This document shows positions 37,978-46,558 of a stretch of DNA of 51,659 bases, piece by piece. The notes beneath the pieces were generated by a model. The model was not told the origin of the DNA, did not search any database, and saw nothing but the letters and a program-made list of their open reading frames with translations. Made by a program: the position numbers and the translations under genes. This stretch comes from Nitrospirota bacterium (GTDB lineage: Bacteria > Nitrospirota > Thermodesulfovibrionia > Thermodesulfovibrionales > UBA6898). Numbering within the stretch: position 1 is the first letter of the stretch; each line of letters begins with the position of its first letter. The DNA lies in NCBI GenBank assembly GCA_021783515.1, contig JAJXTV010000028.1:1-51659 (forward strand). Direction: 5' to 3'.

Positions 37978-39117
37978 CTAGACCATTAATAGTTCCTGGG
38001 CAACGGCGACGCCCGTCCCGAGCTTCAGGGGATGTCCCATGCCTTTCAGGACCATCTCGACTCCGGCGATGGCGGTGATCACGTCGAAGGCACCGGCATA
38101 GCCGAGATGGGCGATCCTGAAGATCTTTCCCTTCGCCTGTCCCTGGCCGCCCGCAGCGGTGATTCCGTATTTCACCCGCAGGTTTTTATAGATCTCCTGG
38201 CCGTCGAAGCCCGCCGGCGCATTGATGGCGGTAACGGCGAAACTCGGCGATTCCTTCGTAAACATCTCGAGGCCGAGCGCCTTCACCGCCTCCCTGGTGG
38301 CGCGGGAAAGCCTCTCGTGCCGGGCAAATGCGTTTTCGAGCCCTTCCGCCTGAAGCAGCTTCAGGCTTTCGTTCAGGCCGATGATAAGCGTGACGGGCGA
38401 AGTGAAGTTCGTCTGATTGTCCTTAAGCTTCTTCCTCTCCGCCGTGAAGTTGAAATAGAATTTGGGAGAGGTCGCCTTGTCGGCGAACTTCCATGCTTTT
38501 TCGCTCACGCCGACGAAGGCGAGCCCCGGGGGCAGCATAAGCCCCTTCTGCGAGCCGCCGATCAGCACATCGATCCCCCAGTCGTCCATCCTGAGGTCGT
38601 GGGCGACCAGCGCCGATATCGCATCGACGACGAAGATCGTGTTTTCATATTTTTTGACGATCGAGGCTAGCGCCTTTATATCATGGTAGACCCCCGTCGA
38701 CGTCTCGGAGGCCTGGACGAAGACGCCCTTTATGGAGGGGTCCTTCTTCAGGGCCTTTTCGACGTCCTCGGGTCTTACCGCGTACCCCCAGTCTACCTTG
38801 ATCTCCTCGACGGAGAGGTTGTAGGACTTGCAGATCTTCGTCCAGCGTTCGCCGAAGTTCCCGCCGTTGATGACGAGGGCCTTGTCGCCCGGGCTGAAAA
38901 AATTATTGACCGAGCCGACCATTCCGCCGGTGCCGGTGGAGCAGAGGATCAGCACGTCGTTTTTCGTCTGGCAGAGCCACTGAAGACCTTTTTTGGCAGA
39001 GTCGAGCACCGGCAGAAAGTCCGGCGAGCGGTGGTGTATGATCGGCATCGCCATCGCGAGCAACGCTTCGGGCGGAACAGGGGTCGGCCCCGGGGCCAAG
39101 AGATAACGTTTCAACAT
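37978..39117 (-). CDS. Class V aminotransferase (AGAT type), probable phosphoserine/serine transaminase
   Basis: This 379-residue PLP enzyme belongs to the alanine-glyoxylate/serine-pyruvate aminotransferase group. LLAPGPTPVPPE starts it; the PLP lysine lies in IGGSQKGLMLPPGLAFV, with VVDAISALVAHDL before it. Such enzymes replace SerC in some thermophiles and methanogens, and the immediately following serA makes a phosphoserine aminotransferase role likely (inference). An alternative is serine-glyoxylate transaminase in one-carbon metabolism. A strong AAGGAGGT precedes the ATG at 39117. A leader of about 100 bases with a stem-loop precedes it, and the promoter is back-to-back with htrA. Confidence 0.88.
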   Translation of the reverse strand: MLKRYLLAPGPTPVPPEALLAMAMPIIHHRSPDFLPVLDSAKKGLQWLCQTKNDVLILCSTGTGGMVGSVNNFFSPGDKALVINGGNFGERWTKICKSYNLSVEEIKVDWGYAVRPEDVEKALKKDPSIKGVFVQASETSTGVYHDIKALASIVKKYENTIFVVDAISALVAHDLRMDDWGIDVLIGGSQKGLMLPPGLAFVGVSEKAWKFADKATSPKFYFNFTAERKKLKDNQTNFTSPVTLIIGLNESLKLLQAEGLENAFARHERLSRATREAVKALGLEMFTKESPSFAVTAINAPAGFDGQEIYKNLRVKYGITAAGGQGQAKGKIFRIAHLGYAGAFDVITAIAGVEMVLKGMGHPLKLGTGVAVAQELLMV

Positions 39118-39168
39118 CAAAAACCTCCTTACGCGCTATCAGGGATTACGTGAGGACTGATCAAGACC

Positions 39169-39211
39169 GAGAGCCGGACTTCAACCCCTTCTGCTGGATT
39201 ACGAAGCTCTC
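39169..39211 (-). promoter_or_regulatory. Stem-loop in the aminotransferase-serA operon leader
   Basis: In the minus-strand transcript GAGAGC (39211-39206) pairs with GCTCTC (39174-39169). An inner CTTC/GAAG continuation and a loop containing AGAAGGGG are enclosed. It lies between the promoter and the ribosome site. The sequence is faintly like half of a glycine-type aptamer, but the fit is poor. A regulatory role is only a possibility. Confidence 0.3.
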
Positions 39212-39222
39212 CCGAGCCTTGA

Positions 39223-39252
39223 AAATTAGCATTAGAGCGGCTTTTTTGTCAA
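39223..39252 (-). promoter_or_regulatory. Promoter of the aminotransferase-serA-purA operon
   Basis: On the minus strand TTGACA (39252-39247) and TAATTT (39228-39223) are 18 bases apart. It is ten bases from the oppositely directed htrA -35 box. Confidence 0.5.
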
Positions 39253-39261
39253 GAACAGCTC

Positions 39262-39291
39262 TTTACAACTTCTCAGTCTGATTATTATAAT
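39262..39291 (+). promoter_or_regulatory. Promoter of htrA/degQ
   Basis: TTTACA (39262-39267) and consensus TATAAT (39286-39291) are 18 bases apart. The ATG is at 39301, leaving at most a few untranslated bases and no ribosome site. Confidence 0.6.
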
Positions 39292-39300
39292 GAAACAGCC

Positions 39301-40770
39301 ATGAAAAATAAAATAGTTGTCGGTATTGCAACGCTTCTCGTCGGCTTCCTCCTCGGAGGGATCGCCTTCTATCTCCTGGGCGAGTACGCGGGGAGGCAGA
39401 GGGGATATGTCCCGGCCGTCGTCCCGAACGTGCCGAAGCAGGTGATCGAGACGAGCAAGGCCTTCACCGAAATCGCGCGTTCGGTCTCTCCCGCAGTCGT
39501 CAATATCTCGACGACGAAGGTCATGAAGCGGGAGGCAAGCCCTTTTCTCGAAGACCCTTTTTTCGATTTTTTCAGCCCGTTCCGTGAGTTCAGGGCACCC
39601 AAGAAATGGAAGGAGCAGAGTCTCGGGTCCGGGGTGATCGTCTCCCCCGACGGCTATATCATCACCAATAACCACGTAGTCGAGCAGGCCGACGAAGTGA
39701 GAGTGACGCTTCTTGATACGCGTTCTTTCAAGGCGAAGGTGATAGGCGCAGACCCCAAGACCGATGTTGCGGTCGTCAAGATCGAAGCCCGGGACCTGCC
39801 GACGATCCGCTGGGGCGACTCGGACAAGCTCCAGGTCGGCGAATTCGTCCTTGCCATCGGCAACCCCTTCGGACTGAGCCATACGGTAACGATGGGGATC
39901 ATCAGCGCGGTCGGCAGGGCGAACGTCGGCATCGCGGACTATGAGGATTTTATCCAGACCGATGCCGCCATCAACCCGGGGAATTCCGGCGGGCCGCTCG
40001 TCAACATCCGGGGAGAGCTGATTGGCATCAATACCGCGATTTTCTCGAAGTCCGGCGGGTACCAGGGCATCGGGTTTGCCGTCCCTGCCAATATGGTCCG
40101 CCTGGTCATGGACCAGCTCGAGCAGAAGGGAAAGGTGACCCGTGGTTGGCTCGGGGTGACAATCCAGGAGCTCACGCCGGAGCTTTCCCAGAAGTTCGGG
40201 CTCGGAAACGGGAAGGGCGCCCTTGTGGGAGATGTCGCCAAGGGAAGCCCCGCCGAGAAAGCAGGCATACGGAGGGGCGACATCATCCTAGAATATAACG
40301 GCAAGCAGGTGAGTGATGTCGGCAATCTCAGGAATATGGTGGCCCAGAGCAGGGTGGGGAGCGAAGCGAAGGTCACGATCCTGAGGGGCGCCAAGGAATA
40401 TGCGTTCAGCATCGTCATCGCGGAGCTCCCGAAGGACGTTGCCGACGTCACGCCCGACAATGCGCCGGGGGATTCGGCGGAGGAGGGGCTGGCGGGACTA
40501 AGCGTGATGGAGCTCACGAAAGAGGGGGCGAGACAGCTCGGCCTCCACAAGGAAGAAAGGGGAGTCGTCGTTCTTCGGGTCGAAGCGGGAAGCAACGCCG
40601 AGGACGCCGGCATCAGGAAGGGAGACGTCATCCAGGAGATCGACCGGAAGAAAGTGGAGACCCTCGACGACTACAACAGGATCTCCGCCGGCATAAAGGG
40701 GGGCGAGACGGTCCTCCTCTTCATCAACCGGGGCGGCAAGAGATTTTACGTTACGCTGAGAACGTCCTGA
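39301..40770 (+). CDS. degQ: HtrA/DegQ-family periplasmic serine protease
   Basis: A 489-residue envelope quality-control protease. An N-terminal hydrophobic helix (about 4-28) acts as signal or anchor. The trypsin-like domain has the triad His125 (ITNNHVVE), Asp155 (KTDVAVVK) and Ser229 (NPGNSGGP). Two PDZ domains follow (about 270-375 and 395-489), the first starting near GWLGVTIQELTPEL. It degrades or refolds damaged exported proteins. A strong TATAAT lies just upstream with no ribosome site, suggesting a nearly leaderless message. Whether it is DegP, DegQ or DegS in role cannot be read from sequence. Confidence 0.92.
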   Translation: MKNKIVVGIATLLVGFLLGGIAFYLLGEYAGRQRGYVPAVVPNVPKQVIETSKAFTEIARSVSPAVVNISTTKVMKREASPFLEDPFFDFFSPFREFRAPKKWKEQSLGSGVIVSPDGYIITNNHVVEQADEVRVTLLDTRSFKAKVIGADPKTDVAVVKIEARDLPTIRWGDSDKLQVGEFVLAIGNPFGLSHTVTMGIISAVGRANVGIADYEDFIQTDAAINPGNSGGPLVNIRGELIGINTAIFSKSGGYQGIGFAVPANMVRLVMDQLEQKGKVTRGWLGVTIQELTPELSQKFGLGNGKGALVGDVAKGSPAEKAGIRRGDIILEYNGKQVSDVGNLRNMVAQSRVGSEAKVTILRGAKEYAFSIVIAELPKDVADVTPDNAPGDSAEEGLAGLSVMELTKEGARQLGLHKEERGVVVLRVEAGSNAEDAGIRKGDVIQEIDRKKVETLDDYNRISAGIKGGETVLLFINRGGKRFYVTLRTS

Positions 40771-40853
40771 CGCCCTCCTGCGGGCCGCGCCGCGAGGTAT
40801 CGCTTGTAATCGGACTTTTTTCCCTTATAATTTAATTGGAAAGGGGTGAGCGG

Positions 40854-41858
40854 ATGATCTCGGGCTTCAGGGTCGGCGTTTTTCTGTTGTTCACGGTCTG
40901 CGGGTATTTCCTCGGCGCACGGTACGCGGCCGATTATCCCGGCATTATTCTCGGCGCAGCAGCCGGGCTCATCACGGTTTTTTCGGACCGTATCCTCAGA
41001 AAAGTCAACGTCGGCACGATCATCGGCGGGATTGCGGGGCTCGCCGGGGGAGTGCTTTTTGCCGAGCTTTTTCTTGTCCCCCTGCGGTTCCTGATGGGGG
41101 AGCACGCGGCGGAGGTCTCGTTTGCCTTCAAGGCGATATTCGGATATGGAGGTCTCGTCATCGGGCTGAGCAGGGGGAAGGGGATGACGATGCCGGAAAT
41201 CTTCAGGCTTTTGAGGGGGCAGGGGTATGAGGAGAACCTCAAGGTTCTCGATACGAGCGTGATCATCGACGGCCGGATTTCCGACGTCTGCGAGGCGGGC
41301 TTTCTCGAAGGCACGTTTATCGTCCCTCAGTTCATCCTGCAGGAGCTCCAGTATATCGCCGATTCGCAGGACTCCACCAAGCGTGCGCGCGGCAGACGCG
41401 GGCTCGACATTCTCCACAAGATCCAGAAGATGTCGAACATCACCGTGCGGATCATCGATGAAGACTTTCCGAAGATCAAGGAGGTCGACTCGAAGCTGGT
41501 CGCCCTCGGCAAGATGATGAGCGCCAAGATCATCACGAATGACTTCAACCTCAACAAGGTGGCGCAGCTGCAGGGCGTGGCGGTGCTCAATATCAACGAG
41601 CTGGCGAATTCGCTCAAACCGGTGGTCCTTCCCGGAGAAACGATGCGGGTCTTCGTGCTGAAGGAGGGGAAGGAATACAACCAGGGGGTCGCGTATCTTG
41701 ACGACGGTACTATGGTCGTGGTAGAAAATGGCAGAAAGTTCATGAGCCGGAATATCGAGGTGGTGGTGACGAGCGTGCTCCAGACGACGGCCGGACGGAT
41801 GATATTTTCGAGACCGAAAGAAGACTATGAGAAGGAAGAGACGAAGGCTGCACGATAA
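40854..41858 (+). CDS. PIN/TRAM-domain membrane protein (YacL family)
   Basis: A 334-residue protein with three to four N-terminal transmembrane helices (about 3-105). A PIN-like RNase domain (about 125-240; LDTSVIIDGRISDVCEAGF, VPQFILQEL, IITNDFNLNKVAQ supply the acidic residues) and a TRAM domain (about 260-325) follow. PIN domains cut RNA; the family's substrate is unknown. The start at 40854 is chosen because AAGGGGTGAGCGG precedes it and the membrane segment begins there; a TTG at 40836 is possible. It leads into ispD-ispF with short gaps. Confidence 0.87.
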   Translation: MISGFRVGVFLLFTVCGYFLGARYAADYPGIILGAAAGLITVFSDRILRKVNVGTIIGGIAGLAGGVLFAELFLVPLRFLMGEHAAEVSFAFKAIFGYGGLVIGLSRGKGMTMPEIFRLLRGQGYEENLKVLDTSVIIDGRISDVCEAGFLEGTFIVPQFILQELQYIADSQDSTKRARGRRGLDILHKIQKMSNITVRIIDEDFPKIKEVDSKLVALGKMMSAKIITNDFNLNKVAQLQGVAVLNINELANSLKPVVLPGETMRVFVLKEGKEYNQGVAYLDDGTMVVVENGRKFMSRNIEVVVTSVLQTTAGRMIFSRPKEDYEKEETKAAR

Positions 41859-41879
41859 TGTTGCAAGGCATGCCGGCCG

Positions 41880-42578
41880 ATGAAGGGTAAGGTGACAGCC
41901 ATCGTCCCGGCTGCGGGACTCGGCAAGAGGTTCGGAGAAAAGGCGAACAAGCCGTTCGTGAGGCTCTCCGGCAAACCGCTCCTCGTATGGGCACTGGAAG
42001 TGCTCGAAGCAATGCCCGAGGTCGGCGAGATCATTCCGGTTCTCAAGGACGGCGATATGGAAGCCGGGGTGGAGATCCTCGATGCGGCCGGAATCACGAA
42101 GGCCAGACGCATCGCCCCGGGAGGGAGGGAGCGGCAGGACTCGGTATTTCACGGGCTCAAACTGGTCGACGACAGAAGCGGCATCGTGCTGGTTCACGAC
42201 GGCGTCAGGCCTCTGATAGAGGCGTCGGTCATATCCGGCGCCATTCGACAGCTCAAGGACTGCGACGGGGTCGTGGTCGGTGTGCCGGTGAAGGATACGA
42301 TCAAGGAAGTGGCCGGCGGTGAGATCCTGAAGACCCTGAGCCGGGATGCGCTCTGGGCGGTGCAGACTCCCCAGGTGTTTCGGTGCGATCTCCTTTTCCG
42401 GGCATACGAGAAGGCGATGAAGGACGGGTTCTATTCGACGGACGATTCCGCGCTGGTCGAACGGTACGGCGGGAGGATCAGGATGGCGGCCGGCTCCTAC
42501 CGGAACATCAAGATCACGACACCCGAGGACCTGCAGGTGGCCGATATGTTCCTCTCACTGAAAGGGAAGGCGTCGTGA
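41880..42578 (+). CDS. ispD: 2-C-methyl-D-erythritol 4-phosphate cytidylyltransferase
   Basis: This is the third enzyme of the non-mevalonate isoprenoid pathway, transferring CMP to methylerythritol phosphate. The 232 residues start with VTAIVPAAGLGKRFG, the nucleotidyltransferase loop. VLVHDGVRPLIEAS, VPVKDTIKEV, WAVQTPQVFR and the end KITTPEDLQVADM also match. It overlaps ispF (GTGA), the usual ispD-ispF pair. Confidence 0.95.
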   Translation: MKGKVTAIVPAAGLGKRFGEKANKPFVRLSGKPLLVWALEVLEAMPEVGEIIPVLKDGDMEAGVEILDAAGITKARRIAPGGRERQDSVFHGLKLVDDRSGIVLVHDGVRPLIEASVISGAIRQLKDCDGVVVGVPVKDTIKEVAGGEILKTLSRDALWAVQTPQVFRCDLLFRAYEKAMKDGFYSTDDSALVERYGGRIRMAAGSYRNIKITTPEDLQVADMFLSLKGKAS

Positions 42579-43045
42579 GGGTCGGCTTCGGATATGATTC
42601 TCACCGGCTCGTCGAGGGCAGGAAGCTGATCATCGGAGGGGTCTCGATCCCTTTCCCGAAGGGGCTGGGGGGACATTCGGATGCCGACGTGCTCTGCCAT
42701 GCGATTGCGGATGCGATTATCGGCGCGATCGGCCTCGGCGATATCGGCACTCATTTCCCGGACACCGACCCCCGCTGGAAGGACGCGGTGAGCATCGAGA
42801 TCCTGAAGTATGTCATCGAGCTGGCCAGGATGAACGGCTTCAGGGTAGCCTGGATCGATACGACGATCATCGCGGAGCGGCCGCGTATAGCGCCGTACGT
42901 CGCGCAGATGAAGGACGCGCTTTCAGAAACCGGAATACCCCCGGGCGCCATCAACATCAAGGCGAAGACAAACGAAGGCATGGGTTTCATCGGCCGCGGC
43001 GAAGGCATCGCCGCGTACGCCGTCTGTCTGCTCGATAAGATATAG
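42575..43045 (+). CDS. ispF: 2-C-methyl-D-erythritol 2,4-cyclodiphosphate synthase
   Basis: This enzyme cyclises CDP-methylerythritol 2-phosphate, the step after IspE. The 156-residue trimeric enzyme has zinc ligands in GYDSHRL and GHSDADVLCHA, and GDIGTHFPDTDP and KAKTNEGMGFIGRGEGI near its end. The start is a GTG overlapping the ispD stop; the open frame upstream to 42383 lies inside ispD and is not used. Confidence 0.95.
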   Translation: MRVGFGYDSHRLVEGRKLIIGGVSIPFPKGLGGHSDADVLCHAIADAIIGAIGLGDIGTHFPDTDPRWKDAVSIEILKYVIELARMNGFRVAWIDTTIIAERPRIAPYVAQMKDALSETGIPPGAINIKAKTNEGMGFIGRGEGIAAYAVCLLDKI

Positions 43046-43121
43046 GTCTTCCCTTTCGTTTCAGATCACTGTAATATTATGATGAGTGTTCCGGAAGGGG
43101 CGCCGGCGCAAAGGAGGGAAC

Positions 43122-43844
43122 ATGGACATCGTCGGGATTTTCAAAGAAGGCGTCGAGGTATCGAAGAAGAATTATATTATCTTCGTCCCTACCGTCGCGG
43201 TATCGGTCGTGGTCGGGGTTCTCATGCTCGTCCTCGTCGGAGCGGGCTTTATGTCGGCAGGACTGGCGGGAGGGATGCATGTGGGGGCGGTCCTGCCGCT
43301 TCTGGGAGCGATGGTGGGCGGGATTGCGGTCGTTGTCGTCATAGGGATGATGCTGGGGCTTGTCGCTCACGGGATGACCGTCGGGATGGCGAAAGAGGCC
43401 CTCGATACGGGGAGCACCTCCTTTCAAAGCGGCCTTTCGATCGCGCTAAGCCGCCTCGGCCAGCTTATCGCCGCATCTGCGCTTGTAGGGATACTCGTGT
43501 CCATCGGGTTCATGCTGCTTATCGTACCCGGTCTTGTCGCCTCTTTTTTCCTGATGTTTACGTTCGTCTCGGTGATCGTCGACAACGCAGGCCCAGTCGA
43601 GGCGATGAAAAAGAGCTATGAGATTGTCAGGACGAACCTGAACGACGCCGTGGTCTTTTACATCGCGATGATCGCGGTAGGCGCAGTCTTTTTCATTGCG
43701 AACGTGATCCTGGGCGTCATCCCCATCCTGGGGCAGATCGCCGGCGTCGCCCTCATGGGTGTCTTCGGCGGGTACGCCTCAGTGGTGATCGTGAAGGTAT
43801 ACACCGAGATGGAAAAGGCGGGCGGGCAGGCGACGAAAACGTAG
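43122..43844 (+). CDS. Multi-pass membrane protein
   Basis: This 240-residue protein has about six hydrophobic segments (about 20-45, 55-85, 120-150, 150-165, 185-210, 210-230). The cytoplasmic stretch EAMKKSYEIVRTNLNDA is typical of DUF975/GPDPase-membrane-domain-like proteins. The N-terminus DIVGIFKEGVEVSKKNYIIF precedes the first helix. AAGGAGGG stands before the ATG at 43122, so I do not use the earlier in-frame start at 43086. No enzymatic motif is seen. Confidence 0.75.
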   Translation: MDIVGIFKEGVEVSKKNYIIFVPTVAVSVVVGVLMLVLVGAGFMSAGLAGGMHVGAVLPLLGAMVGGIAVVVVIGMMLGLVAHGMTVGMAKEALDTGSTSFQSGLSIALSRLGQLIAASALVGILVSIGFMLLIVPGLVASFFLMFTFVSVIVDNAGPVEAMKKSYEIVRTNLNDAVVFYIAMIAVGAVFFIANVILGVIPILGQIAGVALMGVFGGYASVVIVKVYTEMEKAGGQATKT

Positions 43845-44200
43845 AACTCAACCGGGCGCCCCAGGCGGCCCGCACTGGAGCTGAAGATCGAGCCTGCCGG
43901 CGGGACTGCTCGCACCTGCCGGAATTCTTGCGCGATGCGATTCGTGAACCCGACCGGTTCGGCCTATGCGCTATTCTTCAGGCAATTCCGAACCTGGAAA
44001 TTTCCTTCTGCCCGTCCGATAATCCCCATCGTCCGGAGGTTCCTTGTTATCGACAGGGATCTCCCTTGGGAGCCTGCAGCGGCATCATCATTCCTGTAGC
44101 AGCGATCTTGAATAATCTGTCCGGTTTCTGTAAATTACATCACCTGCATAAAAGATCCGGAAACGGCTGACGGGCGCAAAAAAGCAAAAGGAGAATCGCG
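43845..44200. other. Intergenic region
   Basis: No gene is supported in these 356 bases; the one short open frame has no ribosome site or family resemblance. The right part carries the promoter of the next gene. Confidence 0.6.
44108..44136 (+). promoter_or_regulatory. Promoter of the SNase-like gene
   Basis: TTGAAT and TAAATT are 17 bases apart, giving a leader of about 58 bases to the start at 44201. Confidence 0.4.
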
Positions 44201-44734
44201 ATGTTCAAGAAATCTTTGTTTGCGCTGTTCATGATAGGACTGGTCCTCCCGTCAATTTCCTTCTCATGGGAGGGAAAGGTGATCGGCCTCAGGGGCTGCC
44301 GAGCGGTCATCGTCTTCGACGGGAAGAACTTCCCCGTTACCGTCTTTCTCCGGGGAGTGGACCCGGCAAAGACCTGCCCTCAGGGAGCCAGGCAATTTGT
44401 CTCGGGCGCCGTCTTCGGCAAGCAAGTCGAAGTGAAGGACGAACAAAAGACCGAAGGCGGCGTGGCAGCCGAAGTGGTGATGGAGGACGGGAAGAGCCTT
44501 AACAAAGAACTGCTGAAACAGGACTTCATGCGGAATGCGGCCCCGATAAAGATGTCGGAGAAGGTCCCTTCTGCATCAAGGGCGGAAGCTTCTCAGCCTT
44601 CTCCCCGATCCGCAAGAAAAGCTCCTTCTTCGGCCGTCCAACAAAGCGGTGAGCTGTCCGCTGCTCCCGGCGTGCGCAAATGGAGAGATAAAGACGGCAA
44701 TATCCATTTCTCCGGCATCGCGGGCAGAAAATAG
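44201..44734 (+). CDS. Secreted protein with degenerate nuclease-like OB fold and DUF4124-like tail
   Basis: A 177-residue exported protein with signal peptide (about 1-22, FALFMIGLVLPSISFSW). The central part (about 23-110) resembles the staphylococcal nuclease OB fold: VIGLRGCRAVIVFDGK, VFLRGVDPAKTCPQGARQFVSGAVFGKQVEVK and LNKELLKQDF. The expected catalytic Asp-Gly-Asp-Thr and Arg/Glu pattern is not conserved, so nuclease activity is doubtful. A Ser/Ala/Pro linker leads to VRKWRDKDGNIHFSG, similar to the start of DUF4124. AAAGGAG precedes the ATG. Confidence 0.65.
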   Translation: MFKKSLFALFMIGLVLPSISFSWEGKVIGLRGCRAVIVFDGKNFPVTVFLRGVDPAKTCPQGARQFVSGAVFGKQVEVKDEQKTEGGVAAEVVMEDGKSLNKELLKQDFMRNAAPIKMSEKVPSASRAEASQPSPRSARKAPSSAVQQSGELSAAPGVRKWRDKDGNIHFSGIAGRK

Positions 44735-44739
44735 GGCCT

Positions 44740-45498
44740 CTATACGTAAATCATCTTTCTCGACATCCCTCCGTCGATGACGAAATCTGCGCCGGTGATG
44801 AACGAGGCCTCTTCGGATGCGAGATACGCGACGAGCGACGCGACGTCTTCGGGCCTGCCGACACGGCCGACGGGATGCTGCGAATGGTCTTCCCTGGTAA
44901 GGCCCGGCTCATGCCGTTCGCCCTTCTTTTTCCATTCTGAAGTGTCTATCCATCCCGGGCTGATGCAGTTGACGCGGACCGCCGGCCCGAGACTTATTGA
45001 AAGGGCATGGGTGAGCGCGACGATGCCTCCTTTCGAGGCGGAATAGGCCTCTGTATCCCGTTCGGACATGGATGCCCTCGTCGAGGCGATGTTGACGATC
45101 GAGCCGTTTGACTCCCTGAGGTAAGTCGAGAAATGTTTTGCGCAGAGGAAGGCGCCGGTGAGATTCACCCCGAGCACCCTGTTCCATTCGTCGAGAGACA
45201 GCTCGGCGACCGGTCTCCTGAGGAAGAGGCCGGCATTGTTGACGAGAAGATCGACATGATCGAAGTTTCTCCTTGTCTCCCTCGCTGCCTTTCTGACGTC
45301 CTCCTCGTTCGAGATGTCGGCATGGAGACAGATCACTTCCCCCTTGCATCCGAACTCTCTTTCGATCTCCTGCAGCGCTTCCTTACAGCTATCGGCTATC
45401 GCCGCTTTCATCCCGTCCTGAAGGAGTCTTTTTGCGATAGATTTGCCGATCCCCTGTGCCCCGCCCGTGATGACCGCAACCTTTCCCTTGAGCCCCAT
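44740..45498 (-). CDS. Short-chain dehydrogenase/reductase
   Basis: A 252-residue SDR of the classical type. The NAD(P) motif TGGAQGIG is near residue 12, NNAGLF mid-chain, and the catalytic Ser/Tyr/Lys in NIASTRASM ... YSASKGG. The C-terminus ITGADFVIDGGMSRK is characteristic. The Asn-Asn-Ala-Gly and complete triad indicate an active oxidoreductase. The substrate cannot be told; glucose dehydrogenase-like or FabG-like enzymes share this pattern. AGGAGG supports the start at 45498 over 45519. It converges on the SNase-like gene. Confidence 0.88.
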   Translation of the reverse strand: MGLKGKVAVITGGAQGIGKSIAKRLLQDGMKAAIADSCKEALQEIEREFGCKGEVICLHADISNEEDVRKAARETRRNFDHVDLLVNNAGLFLRRPVAELSLDEWNRVLGVNLTGAFLCAKHFSTYLRESNGSIVNIASTRASMSERDTEAYSASKGGIVALTHALSISLGPAVRVNCISPGWIDTSEWKKKGERHEPGLTREDHSQHPVGRVGRPEDVASLVAYLASEEASFITGADFVIDGGMSRKMIYV

Positions 45499-45594
45499 GT
45501 GGAAGCCTCCTGTCACCATGTGTGATATTCAAAGTGTATCAGCAAATAACAGTGGGGTGAACAGAAGAAAAAAAAGGGATGAGGATGCGGCCCG

Positions 45595-45999
45595 CTATCG
45601 CTGCCGGATCTCCTCTATTGCCTCCCGGGCGATGAGTCTCACGTTGGGGTCTTCATCGGTCAGTGCCTTCCCGATGGCCTGCAGCAGGGTTCTGTCGCCG
45701 ATAATGCCGAGGATATTCGCAGTGTCGCCCCGCACCACCGGATTATCGTGGCCCAGCAGCGGAAGCAGCACCGGTACTGCCGCAGGAACGTTGGCACGGT
45801 CGAGGTTTCTCAGCTCCTCCATCATCGCGGTGATCCCGACCCGTACCCGTACCCGTTCGTCCTGTATCAATTCTCCGACGAACCGGTAGAGGCTGCTGTC
45901 GTGCCGGAACATGTCGATGATGTTTTCGAGAAAGCCGTTTTCCATGTAGTCGGCGATCATCGGTCCGAGGCCGGCGCTGCCGTCGTAGGGTGCATCCAT
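45595..45999 (-). CDS. HEAT-repeat protein
   Basis: A 134-residue helical protein. Residues about 50-134 form HEAT/PBS-lyase-like repeats: AAVPVLLPLLGHDNPVVRGDTANILGIIGD and QAIGKALTDEDPNVRLIAREAIEEI. This is usually a protein-binding scaffold. I take the ATG at 45999 (MDAPYDGS); the frame is open to 46272, but a TATAGT box at 46006-46011 ends six bases before this ATG, placing the longer start upstream of transcription. Confidence 0.75.
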   Translation of the reverse strand: MDAPYDGSAGLGPMIADYMENGFLENIIDMFRHDSSLYRFVGELIQDERVRVRVGITAMMEELRNLDRANVPAAVPVLLPLLGHDNPVVRGDTANILGIIGDRTLLQAIGKALTDEDPNVRLIAREAIEEIRQR

Positions 46000-46064
46000 C
46001 CGTTTACTATACCCTAAAGCCTGTCGGGAAGGACAGCGGAACAAGAAGGCCGGAATAAGGTAAA

Positions 46065-46472
46065 ATGATACTTGTGGACTGGATAAGGACTGCCGATACA
46101 ATGCCCGAAAAGGGCGAAAGGGTGCTTGCCTGGCATCCCGACAGGGGATTTGAGATCGGATGCATCGACGGGGCCGGGGTGTGGTGTGGACCCGACGGGG
46201 AATACCGCGTCGAACCGACCCATTGGCAGTTGCTTCCGGCCCCCCCCGCCGATCGGGGGAACGAGGAAGCAACTGCGGGGATCAGCGGCGAGGTCGTCGA
46301 CGGCCGCCTGAAGCTCGACATCGACGCAGACAAGGGGACCGCTGCTGTATTGATGCAGCATTACATACGGGGCGATGCCGCTATCGTCAACGGCGTGCGC
46401 TGCTTCATCGTCGATATGAAGAATGAGCTGATAGACGGGAAAATGGTCTCGGTCTTCTTCCTGAGGGAATAA
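46065..46472 (+). CDS. DUF551-like protein
   Basis: A 135-residue protein. The first 65 residues (WIRTADTMPEKGERVLAWHP ... VEPTHWQLLPAPP) match the DUF551 pattern, best known from phage and enterobacterial proteins. The remaining part (about 75-135, ending FIVDMKNELIDGKMVSVFFLRE) is not recognised. No function is known. It lies divergently from the HEAT gene, with starts only 65 bases apart. Confidence 0.65.
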   Translation: MILVDWIRTADTMPEKGERVLAWHPDRGFEIGCIDGAGVWCGPDGEYRVEPTHWQLLPAPPADRGNEEATAGISGEVVDGRLKLDIDADKGTAAVLMQHYIRGDAAIVNGVRCFIVDMKNELIDGKMVSVFFLRE

Positions 46473-46540
46473 GGGCTTCTGCTTCTCCGTCTGCCCGCAA
46501 CGCGCAGCTGCACGGCGCATTCGGCCGCCGCCTTTTGGTG

Positions 46541-46546
46541 TATAAT
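46541..46546 (+). promoter_or_regulatory. -10 box of cysE-cysS
   Basis: A consensus TATAAT lies 12 bases before the ATG at 46559. It also overlaps a GTG (46535) in the same frame, which therefore cannot be the start. No clear -35 box is seen. Confidence 0.45.
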
Positions 46547-46558
46547 ACCTTAATTATC

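Noticed and set aside
43928-44170. An 80-codon open frame between the membrane protein and the SNase-like gene.
   Set aside because: It has no ribosome site, unnatural composition and no family resemblance, and the next gene's promoter overlaps its end.
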